Below, one piece after another: positions 1 through 6,095 of a stretch of 6,427 nucleotides of DNA. Below the pieces are notes generated by a model. That model was not told the DNA's origin, did no database searches, and saw only the letters and a list, made by a program, of their open reading frames with translations. The DNA is from Desulfobacterales bacterium (lineage in GTDB: Bacteria; Desulfobacterota; DSM-4660; Desulfatiglandales; Desulfatiglandaceae). The position numbers and the translations under genes were made by a program. The stretch covers positions 1 to 6,427 of the forward strand of contig JAMOVZ010000395.1 of NCBI GenBank assembly GCA_027061865.1, given 5' to 3'. How positions within the stretch are numbered: the first letter of the stretch is position 1; each line of letters opens with the position of its first letter.

Positions 1-620
1 GGGGGGCCGCCGTTTATTCCTGGCTGGCCCTTGCCGGGGATCCTTAATTTCTGGCCGGTGTCGATACCAGGGGGAATCTTTACTGAGATGGTCTCACGCC
101 TTCCATCTATCTCATAGGAAATAACCCGCTTCGAGGGCCGGGCCACCTCATCCAAAGTTACAGTAAGCTCGTAAATCAGGTCTTGGCCTTTTATGCCCCT
201 TTGAGTTCCTCCGAACTCCCCGTAATGGGATTCGAATGAAGGCCCCCTGCGGTAATGAGCTTGATCAGCTCCTCCCATAGCATTCCCAAATATCTGGCTA
301 AAGATGCTCTGGGCATTCCCTCCCCCAAAACCGAACTCCCTGAAGATAGTGTTAAAGTCAAAACCCTTGAAAATGTCTTCCTCACTGAAACGGGCACTGA
401 AATCTTCAGCACCGTAGGTGTCATACTCCTTTCGCTTCTCAGGGTCGCTGAGAACGGCATAGGCCTCGTTTATCTCCTTGAATTTCTCCTCTGCGGCCTT
501 GTCGCCTTTGGTCCGGTCAGGATGATATTTCAAGGCCAATTTTCTATAAGCCTTCTTTATCTCTTCGGGGGAGGCATCCTTTGAGACTCCCAATATCTTG
601 TAATAATCTTTTCCAGCCAT
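1..620 (-). CDS. DnaJ-family co-chaperone, zinc-finger-less (class B, CbpA-like), 3' end cut off
   Basis: Partial J-domain co-chaperone. It should stimulate the ATPase of DnaK (Hsp70) and deliver unfolded clients to it in the cytoplasm. The visible 206 codons start at an ATG (620-618) preceded by GGAG six bases upstream. Residues 4-70 form a J domain with the invariant HPD triad at 33-35 and the usual helix IV region ending in EYDTYG. Residues 71-140 are a Gly/Phe-rich linker that includes a DIF motif at 82-84, known in J proteins as an autoinhibitory element. From GQDL (145-148) the first C-terminal beta-sandwich domain begins, with the family-typical VKIPPGID at 180-187 and RIPGKGQPG at 193-201. 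There is no cysteine in the visible part, so the CxxCxGxG zinc repeats of true DnaJ, which would interrupt this domain, are absent. That places it with CbpA-type proteins. The rest of the C-terminal domains and the stop lie left of the window. It is unrelated in function to the operon upstream and probably has its own promoter. Confidence 0.93.
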   Translation of the reverse strand, partial: MAGKDYYKILGVSKDASPEEIKKAYRKLALKYHPDRTKGDKAAEEKFKEINEAYAVLSDPEKRKEYDTYGAEDFSARFSEEDIFKGFDFNTIFREFGFGGGNAQSIFSQIFGNAMGGADQAHYRRGPSFESHYGEFGGTQRGIKGQDLIYELTVTLDEVARPSKRVISYEIDGRRETISVKIPPGIDTGQKLRIPGKGQPGINGGP

Positions 621-669
621 AAGCTTCTCCAAGCCTATTTTTTAAATTTATTAGAATTCCAACCAAGTC

Positions 670-697
670 ATGTTAATCACGCATCCCCATAAGTCAA
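670..697 (-). promoter_or_regulatory. Candidate sigma-70 promoter of the J-protein gene
   Basis: On the minus strand a TTGACT -35 box (697-692) and a TAACAT -10 box (675-670) are separated by 16 bases. This would start transcription near 663 and leave a 5' leader of about 43 bases before the ATG at 620. The -35 matches 5 of 6 consensus bases and the -10 matches 4 of 6. I see no CIRCE operator (TTAGCACTC with inverted partner) and no good sigma-32 pair, so heat-shock control is not supported by this stretch. The call rests on consensus matching and position only. Confidence 0.42.
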
Positions 698-726
698 GAG
701 CCGGCACAGAGTGATACCCTTTTTAA

Positions 727-754
727 CAGCCATTCCCCTTTGTTGGAATAGCTG
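727..754. repeat. 10-bp inverted repeat upstream of the J-protein promoter
   Basis: Left arm CAGCCATTCC (727-736), loop of eight bases (737-744), right arm GGAATAGCTG (745-754). As DNA one pair is mismatched. In RNA copied from the minus strand that position becomes a G-U wobble, so all ten pairs can form, whereas RNA from the plus strand keeps a C-A mismatch. There is no T-run after it on the minus strand, so it does not look like an intrinsic terminator. It lies 30 bases upstream of the -35 box of the J-protein gene and could be an operator for that promoter or a fold at the end of a readthrough transcript. Neither role is shown. Confidence 0.4.
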
Positions 755-786
755 CTGCCTCCATGGGCAAAAAGGTCAGCTGGCTT

Positions 787-915
787 TTATCTCTTTGATT
801 GGGCGCGCTTTTTATTATTATCGGTGCTGGGGATGGAAACGATTAACAAAAGCAACGGGATGCAATGACCCATTAATTCACAGTAATCCGCCATTCCCCC
901 CTGGAAAAGCATCAT
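787..915 (-). CDS. Possible 42-aa small hydrophobic protein (speculative)
   Basis: A short minus-strand reading frame begins with two ATG codons (915-910), with AGGGTGG about five bases upstream as a possible ribosome binding site, and ends in TAA at 787. The product would start MMLFQGGMADYC, carry a short hydrophobic stretch IPLLLLIVSIP at about residues 19-29, and end in a basic tail (KKRAQSKR). That pattern resembles a single-pass small membrane protein, but the hydrophobic run is short and the frame could be chance. I recognise no family. It lies on the same strand between ilvC and the J-protein gene, downstream of the candidate operon terminator, and has no convincing promoter of its own. 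Treat as unproven. Confidence 0.2.
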   Translation of the reverse strand: MMLFQGGMADYCELMGHCIPLLLLIVSIPSTDNNKKRAQSKR

Positions 916-1007
916 GATAACCACCCTAAATTCCTATCCTTTTTGGCTAAGCATAGGGACAATGGCCAAGAGGGGCACATCTGAGACTTTCACCCATCCC
1001 TTGCCAC

Positions 1008-1035
1008 AAAAAAGCTGGGGATAAAGCCCAAATGC
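1008..1035 (-). terminator. ilvC: Weak candidate intrinsic terminator of the ilv operon
   Basis: Starting six bases past the ilvC stop codon, the minus strand reads GC, then TGGG after a three-base bulge, a seven-base loop, CCCA, then GC, followed directly by six T residues (1013-1008). The stem is short and interrupted, four continuous pairs plus two more, so its strength is doubtful. The T-run and the position just past the last gene of the operon support the call. Rho-dependent termination in the following 250 bases is an alternative. Confidence 0.4.
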
Positions 1036-1041
1036 TGTTAT

Positions 1042-2097
1042 CTATTTCTTTTTTCGCCTCTCCGGCCTGAGGGCGCGGACCGCAGCCCCGGCGCGCCACA
1101 TCTCGGAATCGCGCATCTCTGCCAGCTCTTTGTCCAAACGCTGCCTGTAGTCCGGAGCACTGTTTGCTTCCAGCACTATCCTGGTTTCCTCTCCTGAGAG
1201 CACGCTATCGTAAAGCTCCTCAAAGACAGGGGCGACAGCGGCCTTAAATTTGTGACGCCAATCAAGCGCACCCCTTTGCGCCGTAGTTGAACAGTTGGCA
1301 AACATCCAGTCCATCCCGTTTTCCCCCACAAGCCTGATCAGGCTTTGGGTGAGTTCCTCTACAGTCTCATTAAAGGCCTCGCTAGGGGAATGACCCCGCT
1401 TTCTAAGAATCTCATACTGGGCCTCCATGACTCCAGCAAGGCAACCCATGAGCACTCCTCTTTCGCCCACCAGGTCGCTATAGACCTCTTTTTCAAAGGT
1501 GGTGGGAAAAAGATAGCCTGAACCAATTGCTATCCCAAGGGCAATGGCCCTCTCCTCCGCGCGTCCCGTGTAATCCTGGTATACGGCGTAGCTGGAATTT
1601 ATCCCCGCCCCCTCCAGGAAATTCAGCCTTACAGATCTTCCAGACCCTTTAGGAGCCACCAATATGACATCCACATACTCGGGCGGGATCACACCGGTCT
1701 GGTCCTTGTATACCACTGAGAAGCCATGGGAAAAGCAAAGGGCATCGCCAGGGCTGAGGCACTCTTTCACCTGGGGCCAAGTGGCCACCTGGCCTGCGTC
1801 AGAAACCAAATATTGAATAATTGTCCCTCTCTTTGCCGCCTCTTCAAGGGGGTACAGGGTTTCACCAGGCACAAAGCCGTCCTTTACGGCCTTTTCCCAG
1901 CTGGCGGATCCCTCTCTCTGGCCCACAATCACACTTATTCCATTGTCCCTAAGGTTAAGGGCCTGCCCAGGGCCCTGAACCCCGTAGCCAAGGATCGCCA
2001 CCGTCTCGTCCTTAAGCACCTCCTTTGCCTTCTCAAGGGTGAACTCTTCTGCTGTCACAACTTCTTCCACTACCCCGCCGAAATCAATTTTGGCCAT
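1042..2097 (-). CDS. ilvC: Ketol-acid reductoisomerase, Bacteroidetes-type short form
   Basis: Catalyses the NADPH- and Mg-dependent isomerisation and reduction of 2-acetolactate or 2-aceto-2-hydroxybutyrate to the dihydroxy acid, the second shared step of valine, leucine and isoleucine synthesis. It is cytoplasmic. At 351 residues it has short class I size. The N-terminal Rossmann domain shows GYGVQG at 37-42 and a cofactor loop VGQREGSASW at 58-67. The Arg and Ser residues of that loop are those expected to hold the 2'-phosphate of NADPH. Other matches to the family are SHGF with the conserved His124, metal ligands D208 and E212, E244 and E248 in the knotted domain, and substrate-contacting Ser270 in CSTTAQRG. 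GYGVQGPGQALNLRDNG and CSTTAQRGALDW resemble the Bacteroidetes enzyme more than the GYGSQGHA form I expect in most proteobacteria. The ATG has AAGGAGG six bases upstream, lying inside ilvN, and the two genes overlap by 14 bases. The C-terminus is basic (RPERRKKK). It is the last gene of the operon. Confidence 0.97.
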   Translation of the reverse strand: MAKIDFGGVVEEVVTAEEFTLEKAKEVLKDETVAILGYGVQGPGQALNLRDNGISVIVGQREGSASWEKAVKDGFVPGETLYPLEEAAKRGTIIQYLVSDAGQVATWPQVKECLSPGDALCFSHGFSVVYKDQTGVIPPEYVDVILVAPKGSGRSVRLNFLEGAGINSSYAVYQDYTGRAEERAIALGIAIGSGYLFPTTFEKEVYSDLVGERGVLMGCLAGVMEAQYEILRKRGHSPSEAFNETVEELTQSLIRLVGENGMDWMFANCSTTAQRGALDWRHKFKAAVAPVFEELYDSVLSGEETRIVLEANSAPDYRQRLDKELAEMRDSEMWRAGAAVRALRPERRKKK

Positions 2098-2611
2098 TTC
2101 TTGCCTCCTTACCTTTATTCTTTTCGCGAGCCATTGCTATACTTCCCGTGCGAGCAACTTCCATAACACCTATAGGTTTTAGCAGATTCAAGAATGCTTC
2201 GATCTTTCCTTCGTCTCCCGTGACCTCCACCATGTATGATGATGTCCCTACATCCACAACCCGGGCCCTGAATATATCCACCATACGTAACAGTTCTGCC
2301 CTACTGCCGGCATCTGCCTTTACCCGGACAAGAACCAGTTCCCTTTCCACATATTGCGTGCCTGTGTGGTCATGGACCTTCAACACATTGATGAGTTTAT
2401 TGAGCTGTTTCTTTATTTGCTCAATGATACCCTTATGGCCTGAGGTCACCAGGGTAATTCTAGAAGTTGAAGGATCAATGGTTTCAGCCACACACAGGCT
2501 TTCGATATTAAAGCCGCGTCCGCTGAAAAGTCCCACAACCCTCGCCAAGACACCTGGTTCATTGTCCACCAGGAGAGAAAGTACATGCCTGTGTCCATTC
2601 CTTCCTGACAT
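2084..2611 (-). CDS. ilvN: Acetohydroxyacid synthase small (regulatory) subunit
   Basis: Regulatory subunit of acetohydroxyacid synthase. It binds the catalytic IlvB subunit, raises its activity and confers feedback inhibition by valine. The 175-residue product is close to the usual 160-175. An N-terminal ACT domain occupies about residues 8-82, beginning HVLSLLVDNEPGVLARVVGL and containing GRGFNIESL. Gly20 and Asn35 occupy the positions that correspond to the valine-sensing Gly14 and Asn29 of E. coli IlvH, so valine sensitivity is predicted. A C-terminal ACT-like domain spans about 88-160 (VERELVLVRV to RTGSIAMAR). The tail after residue 160 is Lys/Arg/Asn-rich and carries the ribosome binding site of ilvC in its codons. 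The start ATG has only a weak GGCGGGA site and lies 36 bases after the ilvB stop, so translation may depend partly on ribosomes leaving ilvB. ilvH is an equally valid name. Confidence 0.96.
   Translation of the reverse strand: MSGRNGHRHVLSLLVDNEPGVLARVVGLFSGRGFNIESLCVAETIDPSTSRITLVTSGHKGIIEQIKKQLNKLINVLKVHDHTGTQYVERELVLVRVKADAGSRAELLRMVDIFRARVVDVGTSSYMVEVTGDEGKIEAFLNLLKPIGVMEVARTGSIAMAREKNKGKEARNGQN
2104..2110 (-). promoter_or_regulatory. ilvC: Ribosome binding site of ilvC inside ilvN
   Basis: AAGGAGG on the minus strand, six bases before the ilvC ATG (2097-2095). It fixes the ilvC start and lies within the last codons of ilvN, so ribosomes finishing ilvN pass over it. The arrangement suggests coupled synthesis of IlvN and IlvC. 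Confidence 0.85.
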
Positions 2612-2647
2612 TTCTATCCCGCCTTTCTCTAAAGCATTTCCTGCAAA

Positions 2648-4417
2648 TTATACCAACAGCATATCGGTGATAGGGGCGCCTGCCGGAACCATTGGATAAA
2701 CCTTCTCCTCGGGCTCCACCTGGAACTCCATGAGCACCGTCTTGTTGATTGAAAGTCCTTTTTCAAGTACCGGAACCACCTCTTCTGGTTTGGTGGCTCT
2801 GAGCCCCACCGCACCATAGGCTTCAGCCAGCTTTACGAAATCCGGAGCATGCTCCATGCATGTGCACGAATAGCATTTGTCATAGAAAAGCTCCTGCCAC
2901 TGACGAACCATGCCCAGATATTGATTATTTAGAATTACTACTTTCACCGGCAGGCAGTACTGGACAGCGGTTGCAAACTCCTGGATGTTCATCTGTATGC
3001 TGCCGTCTCCAGCAATGTCCACCACCAGCTTGTCGGGCCGGGCCACTTGGGCGCCGATGGCAGCAGGAAAGCCAAACCCCATGGCTCCCAGCCCTCCGGA
3101 AGTTATAAAGCAGTTCGGCTCATTAAAATGATAATACTGGGCGGCCCACATCTGATTCTGACCAACTTCGGTTGTGATGATTGCCTCGCCCCGTGTCAAT
3201 TCCCAAAGTTTTTCGATAACGTACTGAGGCTTGATAATGTCCTTTTGGTCATAGGCCAAAGGCCTCGTGGCTTTCCACTGCTGGATTTGTGAAAGCCACT
3301 CTTCCCTTTCAGATTCATCCCACTGGAGCCCTTCTTCTTCCAACATGCGGTTTAGCGCCTCAAGGGTTCGTTTGCAGTCCCCCACCACGGGAATGGTGAC
3401 CGGCACATTTTTTCTGATGGAGGTAGGGTCAATATCGATATGGACGATCTTTGCCTGTTTTGCAAAGGCATCGGTCTTGCCTGTCACCCGGTCATCAAAC
3501 CTCACTCCCACGGCGATCATCAGGTCACATGCTCCAGTCGACATGTTTGCCCGATACGTCCCATGCATCCCCAGCATGCCGAGCCACAGCTTCTCATCAC
3601 TGCCTGGATACGCGCCCAGCCCCATCAAGGTGGTAGTAACAGGGGCCGTAATCCTTCGTGCAAGCTTCCTTAATTCTCCGGAGGCACCTGAAAGCACCAC
3701 CCCTCCGCCAGCCAGTATCAGGGGCCGCTCGGACTCCTTTATCAACTCCACAACTCTTCGGATCTGCTTCACATTTGGCCGGTAAGTAGGTTGATAGGCC
3801 CTGACCTTCACAGAATCGAGCCCCTTGTATTTGGCTATCGCATTAAGAACATCTTTTGGCAAATCCACCAAAACAGGGCCAGGTCTGCCTGAGCGCGCAA
3901 TGTAAAAGGCCTCCCGTATCACCCTCTCCAAATCTTCCACCCTGGTGACCAGGTAGTTGTGTTTAGTGCAAGGCCTGGTGATTCCAACTATATCCACTTC
4001 TTGGAAGGCGTCATTGCCGATGAGAGGAGTAGGGACTTGGCCGGTGAAGACCACGATAGGGATGGAGTCCATGTAGGCTGACGCGATGCCTGTGACCGTG
4101 TTTGTAGCCCCCGGCCCTGAAGTTACCAGGCATACGCCTACACCACCAGAGGCCCTGGCAAAGCCGTCTGCCGCATGAACAGCCCCCTGTTCGTGGCGAA
4201 CAAGGATATGGCAAATGCTCTCCTCTTTAGCTAACTCATCATATATATCGATCACCGCCCCTCCAGGGTATCCGAATATTGTGTCAACACCCTCGGCCTT
4301 CAGGCACTCAATAAAGATCCGGGCCCCTTTCATCTCTTTGCCCACGGCTTCAAGCTTGTTTCCTTGCTGCTTCCGCCCCTGAGCAGCCTCACTGGGTGCT
4401 GTACTTGCAACGGTCAT
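2648..4417 (-). CDS. ilvB: Acetohydroxyacid synthase large (catalytic) subunit
   Basis: Thiamine-diphosphate, Mg and FAD enzyme that condenses two pyruvates to 2-acetolactate, or pyruvate with 2-oxobutyrate to 2-aceto-2-hydroxybutyrate, as the first shared step of the pathway. I chose the ATG at 4417 (589 aa) because AAGGAGG lies seven bases upstream. The in-frame TTG at 4468 and the ATG at 4423 are less well placed. Residues 1-28 are an Ala/Gln/Lys-rich, probably disordered extension. The N-terminal domain (about 30-200) has FGYPGGAV and catalytic Glu76 in RHEQGA. The middle FAD-linked domain includes GVRFDDRVTG at 304-313. The C-terminal domain holds the thiamine-diphosphate motif from GDGS (470-473) to NN (497-498) and GMVRQWQ with Trp507, the tryptophan at the known herbicide-contact site. 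Three cysteines follow closely (515, 518, 520), which is odd. All catalytic residues are present. It sits directly before ilvN, its regulatory partner. Other ThDP enzymes such as glyoxylate carboligase are made unlikely by this context. Confidence 0.97.
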   Translation of the reverse strand: MTVASTAPSEAAQGRKQQGNKLEAVGKEMKGARIFIECLKAEGVDTIFGYPGGAVIDIYDELAKEESICHILVRHEQGAVHAADGFARASGGVGVCLVTSGPGATNTVTGIASAYMDSIPIVVFTGQVPTPLIGNDAFQEVDIVGITRPCTKHNYLVTRVEDLERVIREAFYIARSGRPGPVLVDLPKDVLNAIAKYKGLDSVKVRAYQPTYRPNVKQIRRVVELIKESERPLILAGGGVVLSGASGELRKLARRITAPVTTTLMGLGAYPGSDEKLWLGMLGMHGTYRANMSTGACDLMIAVGVRFDDRVTGKTDAFAKQAKIVHIDIDPTSIRKNVPVTIPVVGDCKRTLEALNRMLEEEGLQWDESEREEWLSQIQQWKATRPLAYDQKDIIKPQYVIEKLWELTRGEAIITTEVGQNQMWAAQYYHFNEPNCFITSGGLGAMGFGFPAAIGAQVARPDKLVVDIAGDGSIQMNIQEFATAVQYCLPVKVVILNNQYLGMVRQWQELFYDKCYSCTCMEHAPDFVKLAEAYGAVGLRATKPEEVVPVLEKGLSINKTVLMEFQVEPEEKVYPMVPAGAPITDMLLV

Positions 4418-4424
4418 GATCATT

Positions 4425-4431
4425 CCTCCTT
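4425..4431 (-). promoter_or_regulatory. ilvB: Ribosome binding site that decides the ilvB start
   Basis: AAGGAGG ends seven bases before the ATG at 4417-4415. A second ATG two codons earlier (4423-4421) is only one base from the site and therefore too close. The TTG at 4468 would place this site inside the coding region and adds 17 residues with no family resemblance. Confidence 0.8.
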
Positions 4432-4490
4432 GGATTTTGCTCAAGATGTTTTTCGTTGAACAGGTCAAATGCTCCCGTAAGCCTTAATGG

Positions 4491-6035
4491 TCAAAGCACA
4501 GCGGTCCCGGCGGCCCTTGCTTGTGTCCGCTTCAAATACTCCAGCCTGTTTAGCCCATTTACATACGCCTTTGCGCTGGCCGTAATGATGTCAGGGTCAG
4601 CGCCTTTGCCCAAGGCCACGAGCCCGTTTTCCTGAAGCCTTACCGTCACCTCTCCTTGTGCATCCATACCGCCGGTAATGGCAGTCACAGTAAAGCGCAA
4701 CAGCCTTGACCGGCTCCCTGTCAGCTTGGCAATTGTGTTAAAGGTGGCATCAATAGGGCCGACCCCGAATCCTGCGCCTTGAACCTCTTCGCCTTTGATC
4801 TTCAGCTTCACCGTTGCGGTGGGGACAGCCACTGTGCCACTTACCACATTCAGGTATTCCAGTTCATAGACATCAGGAATCCTCAAGATCTCCTCGGCCA
4901 CTATGGCCTCTATGTCTTCATCCGTGATCTCTTTCCTCTTGTCCGCTAGCTCTTTGAACCGCACAAAGAGCTTTTCAACCTCATTATCGGTAAGGTCATA
5001 GCCCAGTTGGGCCAGCTTTTCTTTAAAGGCGTGGCGGCCCGAGTGTTTCCCCAATACAAGTTGGCTGCTGGACAGCCCCACCATCTCGGGCCTCATGATT
5101 TCATAGGTGAGGGCGTTTTTGAGCACGCCGTCCTGGTGAATGCCTGCTTCATGGGCAAAGGCATTTGCCCCCACCACCGCCTTGTTGGGCTGCACAATTA
5201 TGCCTGTAATCATGCTCACCAGCCGGCTGGTTGGATAGATCTCGGAAGTATTTATCGCGGTCTCAAGGCCCAGATGCTCTTTTCTGGTATAAAGGGCCAT
5301 GACGATCTCTTCCAGGGAAGCATTGCCTGCCCGCTCCCCTATGCCGTTTATGGTCACCTCCACCTGCCTGGCACCAGCCTTGAGGGCATAGAGGGTGTTT
5401 GCAGTAGCAAGGCCCAGGTCATTGTGACAGTGAACGCTAAGGACCGCCTTGTGAACGTTGGGCGTGTGAGTCAGTACATAACGGATCAGTTCCCCGAACT
5501 CATCCGGCACTGCATAGCCAACGGTATCAGGCAGGTTCACGACGGTGGCGCCAGCCTCAATCACCGCCTCAAAAACTTTGCAGAGGAAGTCCCGGTCGCT
5601 CCTGGAGCCGTCCTCTGCGGAAAATTCCACGTTTTCTGTAAGAGATTTGGCATATTTGACTGCCTCGACCGATGCCCTCAGCACCTCATCCCTTGTCATG
5701 TTAAGTTTGTACTTGAGGTGGATGTCAGATGTGGCCAGAAAGGTGTGAAGCCTTGGTCTCCGGGCCTCCTTTATGGCCTCCCATGCAAGATCAATATCAT
5801 TCTTTGTGGCCCGAGCTAGCGCCACCACTTCTGATCTCTTAACTTTAGAGGCTATGGCACGAACCGCTTCCAAATCCCCTCTTGAAGCCGCCGGAAATCC
5901 TGCCTCAATAGCATCTACGCCAAGCTTTTCGAGCTGGATGGCAAGCCTCAATTTTTCAGCGGCATTCATGCTGGCCCCTGGAGACTGCTCGCCATCCCTC
6001 AATGTAGTATCAAACACATATATACGCTCCCCCAT
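4491..6035 (-). CDS. leuA: 2-Isopropylmalate synthase
   Basis: Condenses acetyl-CoA with 2-oxoisovalerate to 2-isopropylmalate, the committed step of leucine synthesis. It is a cytoplasmic homodimer and is normally inhibited by leucine. The 514 residues match the usual bacterial length. The catalytic TIM barrel (about 5-270) opens with FDTTLRDGEQSPG, including Arg13 and metal-binding Asp14. It shows HCHNDLGLA with metal ligands His202 and His204, and NGIGERAGN with Asn238. The linker region carries HEAGIHQDG at 295-303 and GKHSGRHAF at 329-337. Residues from about 390 to 505 form the LeuA regulatory domain, including GFGVGPIDA at 422-430, so leucine feedback is expected. The ATG has AAGGAGG six bases upstream. 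The barrel is shared with CimA and homocitrate synthase. I prefer LeuA because of its full-length match, the GxGxGPIDA motif, and the separate CimA encoded next door. Confidence 0.95.
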   Translation of the reverse strand: MGERIYVFDTTLRDGEQSPGASMNAAEKLRLAIQLEKLGVDAIEAGFPAASRGDLEAVRAIASKVKRSEVVALARATKNDIDLAWEAIKEARRPRLHTFLATSDIHLKYKLNMTRDEVLRASVEAVKYAKSLTENVEFSAEDGSRSDRDFLCKVFEAVIEAGATVVNLPDTVGYAVPDEFGELIRYVLTHTPNVHKAVLSVHCHNDLGLATANTLYALKAGARQVEVTINGIGERAGNASLEEIVMALYTRKEHLGLETAINTSEIYPTSRLVSMITGIIVQPNKAVVGANAFAHEAGIHQDGVLKNALTYEIMRPEMVGLSSSQLVLGKHSGRHAFKEKLAQLGYDLTDNEVEKLFVRFKELADKRKEITDEDIEAIVAEEILRIPDVYELEYLNVVSGTVAVPTATVKLKIKGEEVQGAGFGVGPIDATFNTIAKLTGSRSRLLRFTVTAITGGMDAQGEVTVRLQENGLVALGKGADPDIITASAKAYVNGLNRLEYLKRTQARAAGTAVL

Positions 6036-6041
6036 GGATAA

Positions 6042-6048
6042 CCTCCTT
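6042..6048 (-). promoter_or_regulatory. leuA: Ribosome binding site of leuA
   Basis: AAGGAGG on the minus strand, six bases before the leuA ATG at 6035. It sits in an A/T-rich 60-base gap after cimA, about 50 bases beyond the fold at the end of cimA, and sets the leuA start unambiguously. Confidence 0.85.
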
Positions 6049-6095
6049 TTATTTCTTTTAGCTTTGTTTATTCAAAGAATAATGATCCCAGAAGG

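Larger units (their letters stand above)
621..1041. other. Intergenic region between ilvC and the J-protein gene
   Basis: This 421-base gap separates two minus-strand genes and has no confidently recognised gene on either strand. It contains a weak candidate terminator beside ilvC, a speculative 42-codon ORF, an inverted repeat at 727-754, and the proposed J-protein promoter. The 10-mer GCCATTCCCC occurs twice in the same orientation, at 729-738 and 890-899. I find no tRNA, riboswitch consensus or mobile element remnant. The plus-strand frame at 711-917 opens with GTG, lacks a ribosome binding site and looks non-coding. Confidence 0.6.

Noticed and set aside
191..460. Minus-strand frame of 89 codons
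   Set aside because: It is an out-of-frame shadow of the J-protein gene, whose correct frame starts at 620 and stays open to the window edge.
621..720. Heat-shock control element for the J-protein gene
   Set aside because: No CIRCE inverted repeat was found. A CCCCAT word occurs on the plus strand, pointing away from the gene and without a matching -35.
711..917. Plus-strand frame of 68 codons in the intergenic gap
   Set aside because: It starts with GTG with no ribosome binding site, has no family resemblance, and runs opposite to all supported genes.
932..970. TTGGC/GCCAA inverted repeat downstream of ilvC
   Set aside because: Five pairs separated by a 17-base loop and not followed by a T-run on the minus strand; likely chance.
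1726..2166. Plus-strand frame of 146 codons
   Set aside because: It is antisense to ilvC and the end of ilvN, both confidently assigned; no domain is seen.
4418..4490. Possible internal promoter (TTGACC) or small hairpin between leuA and ilvB
   Set aside because: No acceptable -10 box is found at 15-19 bases from TTGACC. The GTTCAA/TTGAGC stem is weak with an 11-base loop. Operon readthrough explains ilvB.
5007..5819. Long plus-strand frame of 270 codons
   Set aside because: It lies wholly antisense to leuA, whose motifs are intact. The antisense protein has no recognisable domain and is explained by codon bias of leuA.
6062..6077. CTTTG/CAAAG stem between cimA and leuA
   Set aside because: Five A/T-rich pairs with a six-base loop and no T-run; too weak to call a terminator or regulator.
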